A stretch of DNA of 15,669 bases, taken from contig JAKEGI010000031.1 of NCBI GenBank assembly GCA_022615595.1, positions 1-15,669 of the forward strand. Direction: 5' to 3'. Made by a program: the position numbers and the translations under genes. Below the pieces are notes generated by a model. That model saw only the letters and a program-made list of their open reading frames with translations, ran no database searches and had not been told where the DNA came from. Shown here in pieces: positions 14,234 to 15,669 of the stretch. Every line of letters starts with the position of its first letter. The first letter of the stretch is position 1. Origin of the DNA: Bacteroidales bacterium. GTDB taxonomy: Bacteria > Bacteroidota > Bacteroidia > Bacteroidales > VadinHA17.

Positions 14234-14746
14234 CTATTTTTTGGCCTTGACGAGCTCGACCACCTCTATCTCAAACAGCAGGGGCGAGTATCCAGGGATA
14301 ACAGAGATATACCGGCCATAATAATCATAATACCCATAACCGACAGAGCCGTAGGCAAGTTTTGAAGGAATGAGCAGCTGTGCCTTGGTTCCCAGCCTCA
14401 TCCTGGGAAGAGCTATTATCCAACCCTCAATCAGACCGTATGAATCAAGCCTGAATCTGAAAGGTGTAGTCTCTTCGGTGTTATTGTTAAATTCGGTTCC
14501 GTCAAGAAACCATCCGACATAATAGACACCGAGAGAGTCACCTATTTCAACATTCTCACCGGCACCGGGATTGATTTCAATATAGTATAATCCGTTGGCA
14601 TCAGGGGCAACGGTAATGTTGTTTCGCGCAACATAGTCAGCTATAAGGCTCCTCTCCTCCTCCTCATACTTCTTTTCAGAGTTGCTGCATGAGATTGCAG
14701 TCAAAAGAACTGCCGCCAATGCTGCTGAAATTAAATTGTTTTTCAT
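14234..14746 (-). CDS. FKBP-type peptidyl-prolyl isomerase lipoprotein
   Basis: 170-residue lipoprotein: hydrophobic signal with lipobox TAISC, lipidated Cys20, then a short charged linker and helix (to about 45). The FKBP domain is about 50-167. Most isomerase pocket residues are present: Tyr75/Tyr76 (GVYYVGW), Phe86, Phe96/Phe98, Leu105-Ile106 followed by Trp109 (LIEGW), Tyr132 (AYG) and Phe158. The usual Asp after the Phe of the FD pair is Asn87 (EFNNN). An inserted Tyr/Gly-rich flap (137-153, GYGYYDYYGRYIS) lies between the AYG motif and the last strand. Likely catalyses or assists proline isomerisation during folding of envelope proteins, in the periplasm or at the membrane. It is the last gene of an operon, 46 bp after the preceding FKBP-like gene, and ends at a strong terminator. 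Confidence 0.9.
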   Translation of the reverse strand: MKNNLISAALAAVLLTAISCSNSEKKYEEEERSLIADYVARNNITVAPDANGLYYIEINPGAGENVEIGDSLGVYYVGWFLDGTEFNNNTEETTPFRFRLDSYGLIEGWIIALPRMRLGTKAQLLIPSKLAYGSVGYGYYDYYGRYISVIPGYSPLLFEIEVVELVKAKK

Positions 14747-14792
14747 GCGGTTTATATGATAATCCTGTCTTATATCAAATATCGTTCCAAAA

Positions 14793-15293
14793 TCAGATCA
14801 CCTCCCTTACTCTGATCCTGTAGATGAGTATTGCCCTTCCGGGTATCCTGTGTCCGTCTCCTGTATGACCATAGGCAAGGTAAGGCGGAATTATGAAGAT
14901 ATAATCGCTTCCCTGGCTCATCATCTGAAGGCCTTCCGTCACTCCGCTTTCTGTTCCCTCATATCCTACCCTGATAGTCTGGGTGCCGCTGTATAATGTA
15001 TTTCCATCCATGAGGTTGCATTCAAAATCAAAGGTGACGTTGTCACCTGTTTTGACCCTTGCCCCTCCCCCTTTCTCAAGAACACTAAACCATAGTCCTG
15101 TTGCCGTCTCACTGAATAAAAGGTCACTCTTGCTGACATAACCGGTTATCAGTTGCCGGTCACTTGTAATGATTGACTTGTTAAGCTCTATCATCCGCTC
15201 TTCCGATGGCGATTCCGATGAGCTTCGGTTGTCTGGTTTATTCTGGCAACCCGTGACTGAGGCAAGCAACAGTATCAGGATAATGTATTTCAT
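14793..15293 (-). CDS. FKBP-like lipoprotein, probably isomerase-impaired (GldI-like context)
   Basis: 166-residue lipoprotein with signal ILILLLASVTGC (lipidated Cys16), a Ser/Glu-rich linker, then an FKBP fold (about 65-166): GDNVTFDFECNLMDG, EGLQMMSQGSDYIFIIPP, LAYG, and IRVREV as last strand. Several pocket residues are changed. The Phe-Asp pair is Leu100-Tyr101, and the invariant Trp after the VIxG-like turn is Leu122. Prolyl isomerase activity is therefore doubtful and a chaperone or scaffold role more likely (inference). Its start overlaps the stop of the DHH phosphoesterase gene by 4 nt (ATGA). In gliding Bacteroidota the FKBP lipoprotein GldI has, as I recall, similar neighbours, so a GldI relationship is possible but not proven; no other gld gene is visible. 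Confidence 0.8.
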   Translation of the reverse strand: MKYIILILLLASVTGCQNKPDNRSSSESPSEERMIELNKSIITSDRQLITGYVSKSDLLFSETATGLWFSVLEKGGGARVKTGDNVTFDFECNLMDGNTLYSGTQTIRVGYEGTESGVTEGLQMMSQGSDYIFIIPPYLAYGHTGDGHRIPGRAILIYRIRVREVI

Positions 15294-15669
15294 CTGACCA
15301 TTTCTGTGGCTGCTTCCTCAAGTTTTTTCCTGAAAGAAGGAAGAACATTCTCGAAGTGCTGCACCACTTCCTTTATTGTTCCCTTCATCTCACCTCCTGC
15401 TGCATTACGGTGTCCTCCTCCGTTAAAGCATTTGCGTGACAGTTCATTGGCGTTAAAACTTCCCTTTGATCTGAGAGACATCTTCACAAATCCCGTACGC
15501 TCAACGAAGAGAACTGAAAGGACCACTCCGTTAATAGCAAGCAGCATATTTGCAAATCCCTCAGTGTCTCCCTTGACATGTTTGAACTCATCCAGATCAT
15601 TCTTTGTCAGCCAGATATATGCAGTATGCAGGTCAGGGTGCACTACCATGCGCGAGTGAAGGGCAAAGC
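15290..15669 (-). CDS. DHH/DHHA1 phosphoesterase (NrnA-like), C-terminal part, cut by window edge
   Basis: The frame runs off the right edge: in-frame residues FALHSR precede the methionine codon at 15649, so this is not the true start. The visible 125 residues are the DHHA1 domain, with the substrate-binding glycine motif CFNGGGHRNAAGG and preceding strands LLAINGVVLSVLFVER and VKMSLRSKG. This matches bifunctional oligoribonuclease / 3'-phosphoadenosine-5'-phosphate phosphatase NrnA, which degrades short RNAs and pAp in the cytoplasm. The DHH catalytic domain is outside the window. It is coupled to the following FKBP-like gene by a 4-nt ATGA overlap, so the three minus-strand genes form one operon whose promoter is not in the window. 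Confidence 0.88.
   Translation of the reverse strand, partial: FALHSRMVVHPDLHTAYIWLTKNDLDEFKHVKGDTEGFANMLLAINGVVLSVLFVERTGFVKMSLRSKGSFNANELSRKCFNGGGHRNAAGGEMKGTIKEVVQHFENVLPSFRKKLEEAATEMVR

Overview
The window looks like chromosomal core sequence from a member of the Bacteroidota, most likely Bacteroidales or a close relative. The evidence is the Bacteroidota-style LptD with its divergent amidase-MlaD pair, the lone DnaA, the short RsmI-family methylase, the lipoproteins, the large Asp-box propeller protein, the near-absence of Shine-Dalgarno sequences, and several TAnnTTTG-type -7 promoter elements. No transposase, phage gene, tRNA, rRNA or CRISPR array was seen. Both outer genes (lptD and the DHH phosphoesterase) are cut by the window edges.

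Region 1 (1-3143) is an envelope block. lptD (minus) is divergent from an N-acetylmuramoyl-L-alanine amidase gene with a SPOR-like tail and an MCE/MlaD gene 4 bp behind it. These genes link LPS insertion, peptidoglycan cleavage and lipid transport. Region 2 (3144-6066) has a 326-bp AT-rich leader with T-tracts, then dnaA and galK, which overlap by 4 nt. Region 3 (6067-6303) is a convergent spacer built from four families of 7-bp tandem repeats plus one inverted repeat. Region 4 (6304-9078, minus) encodes a 924-residue secreted protein that joins a glycoside-hydrolase-like N-terminal part to a C-terminal formylglycine-generating-enzyme-like domain lacking the catalytic cysteines.

Region 5 (9079-11044) has a tiny lipoprotein gene that converges with a PhnP-like metallo-beta-lactamase hydrolase gene (1 bp between stops) and then an RsmI-family methylase gene. 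Region 6 (11045-14199) encodes a 1023-residue exported protein with ten Asp-box (BNR) repeats, and ends in a strong stem-loop shared with the opposing operon. Region 7 (14234-15669, minus) is an operon of an NrnA-like DHH phosphoesterase (partial) and two FKBP-fold lipoproteins, the first of which lacks key isomerase residues.

Most genes are ordinary Bacteroidota core or near-core genes. I did not find a convincing new multi-gene system. The most unusual items are the heptanucleotide repeat mosaic, the hydrolase/FGE-like fusion, and the dnaA-galK overlap.
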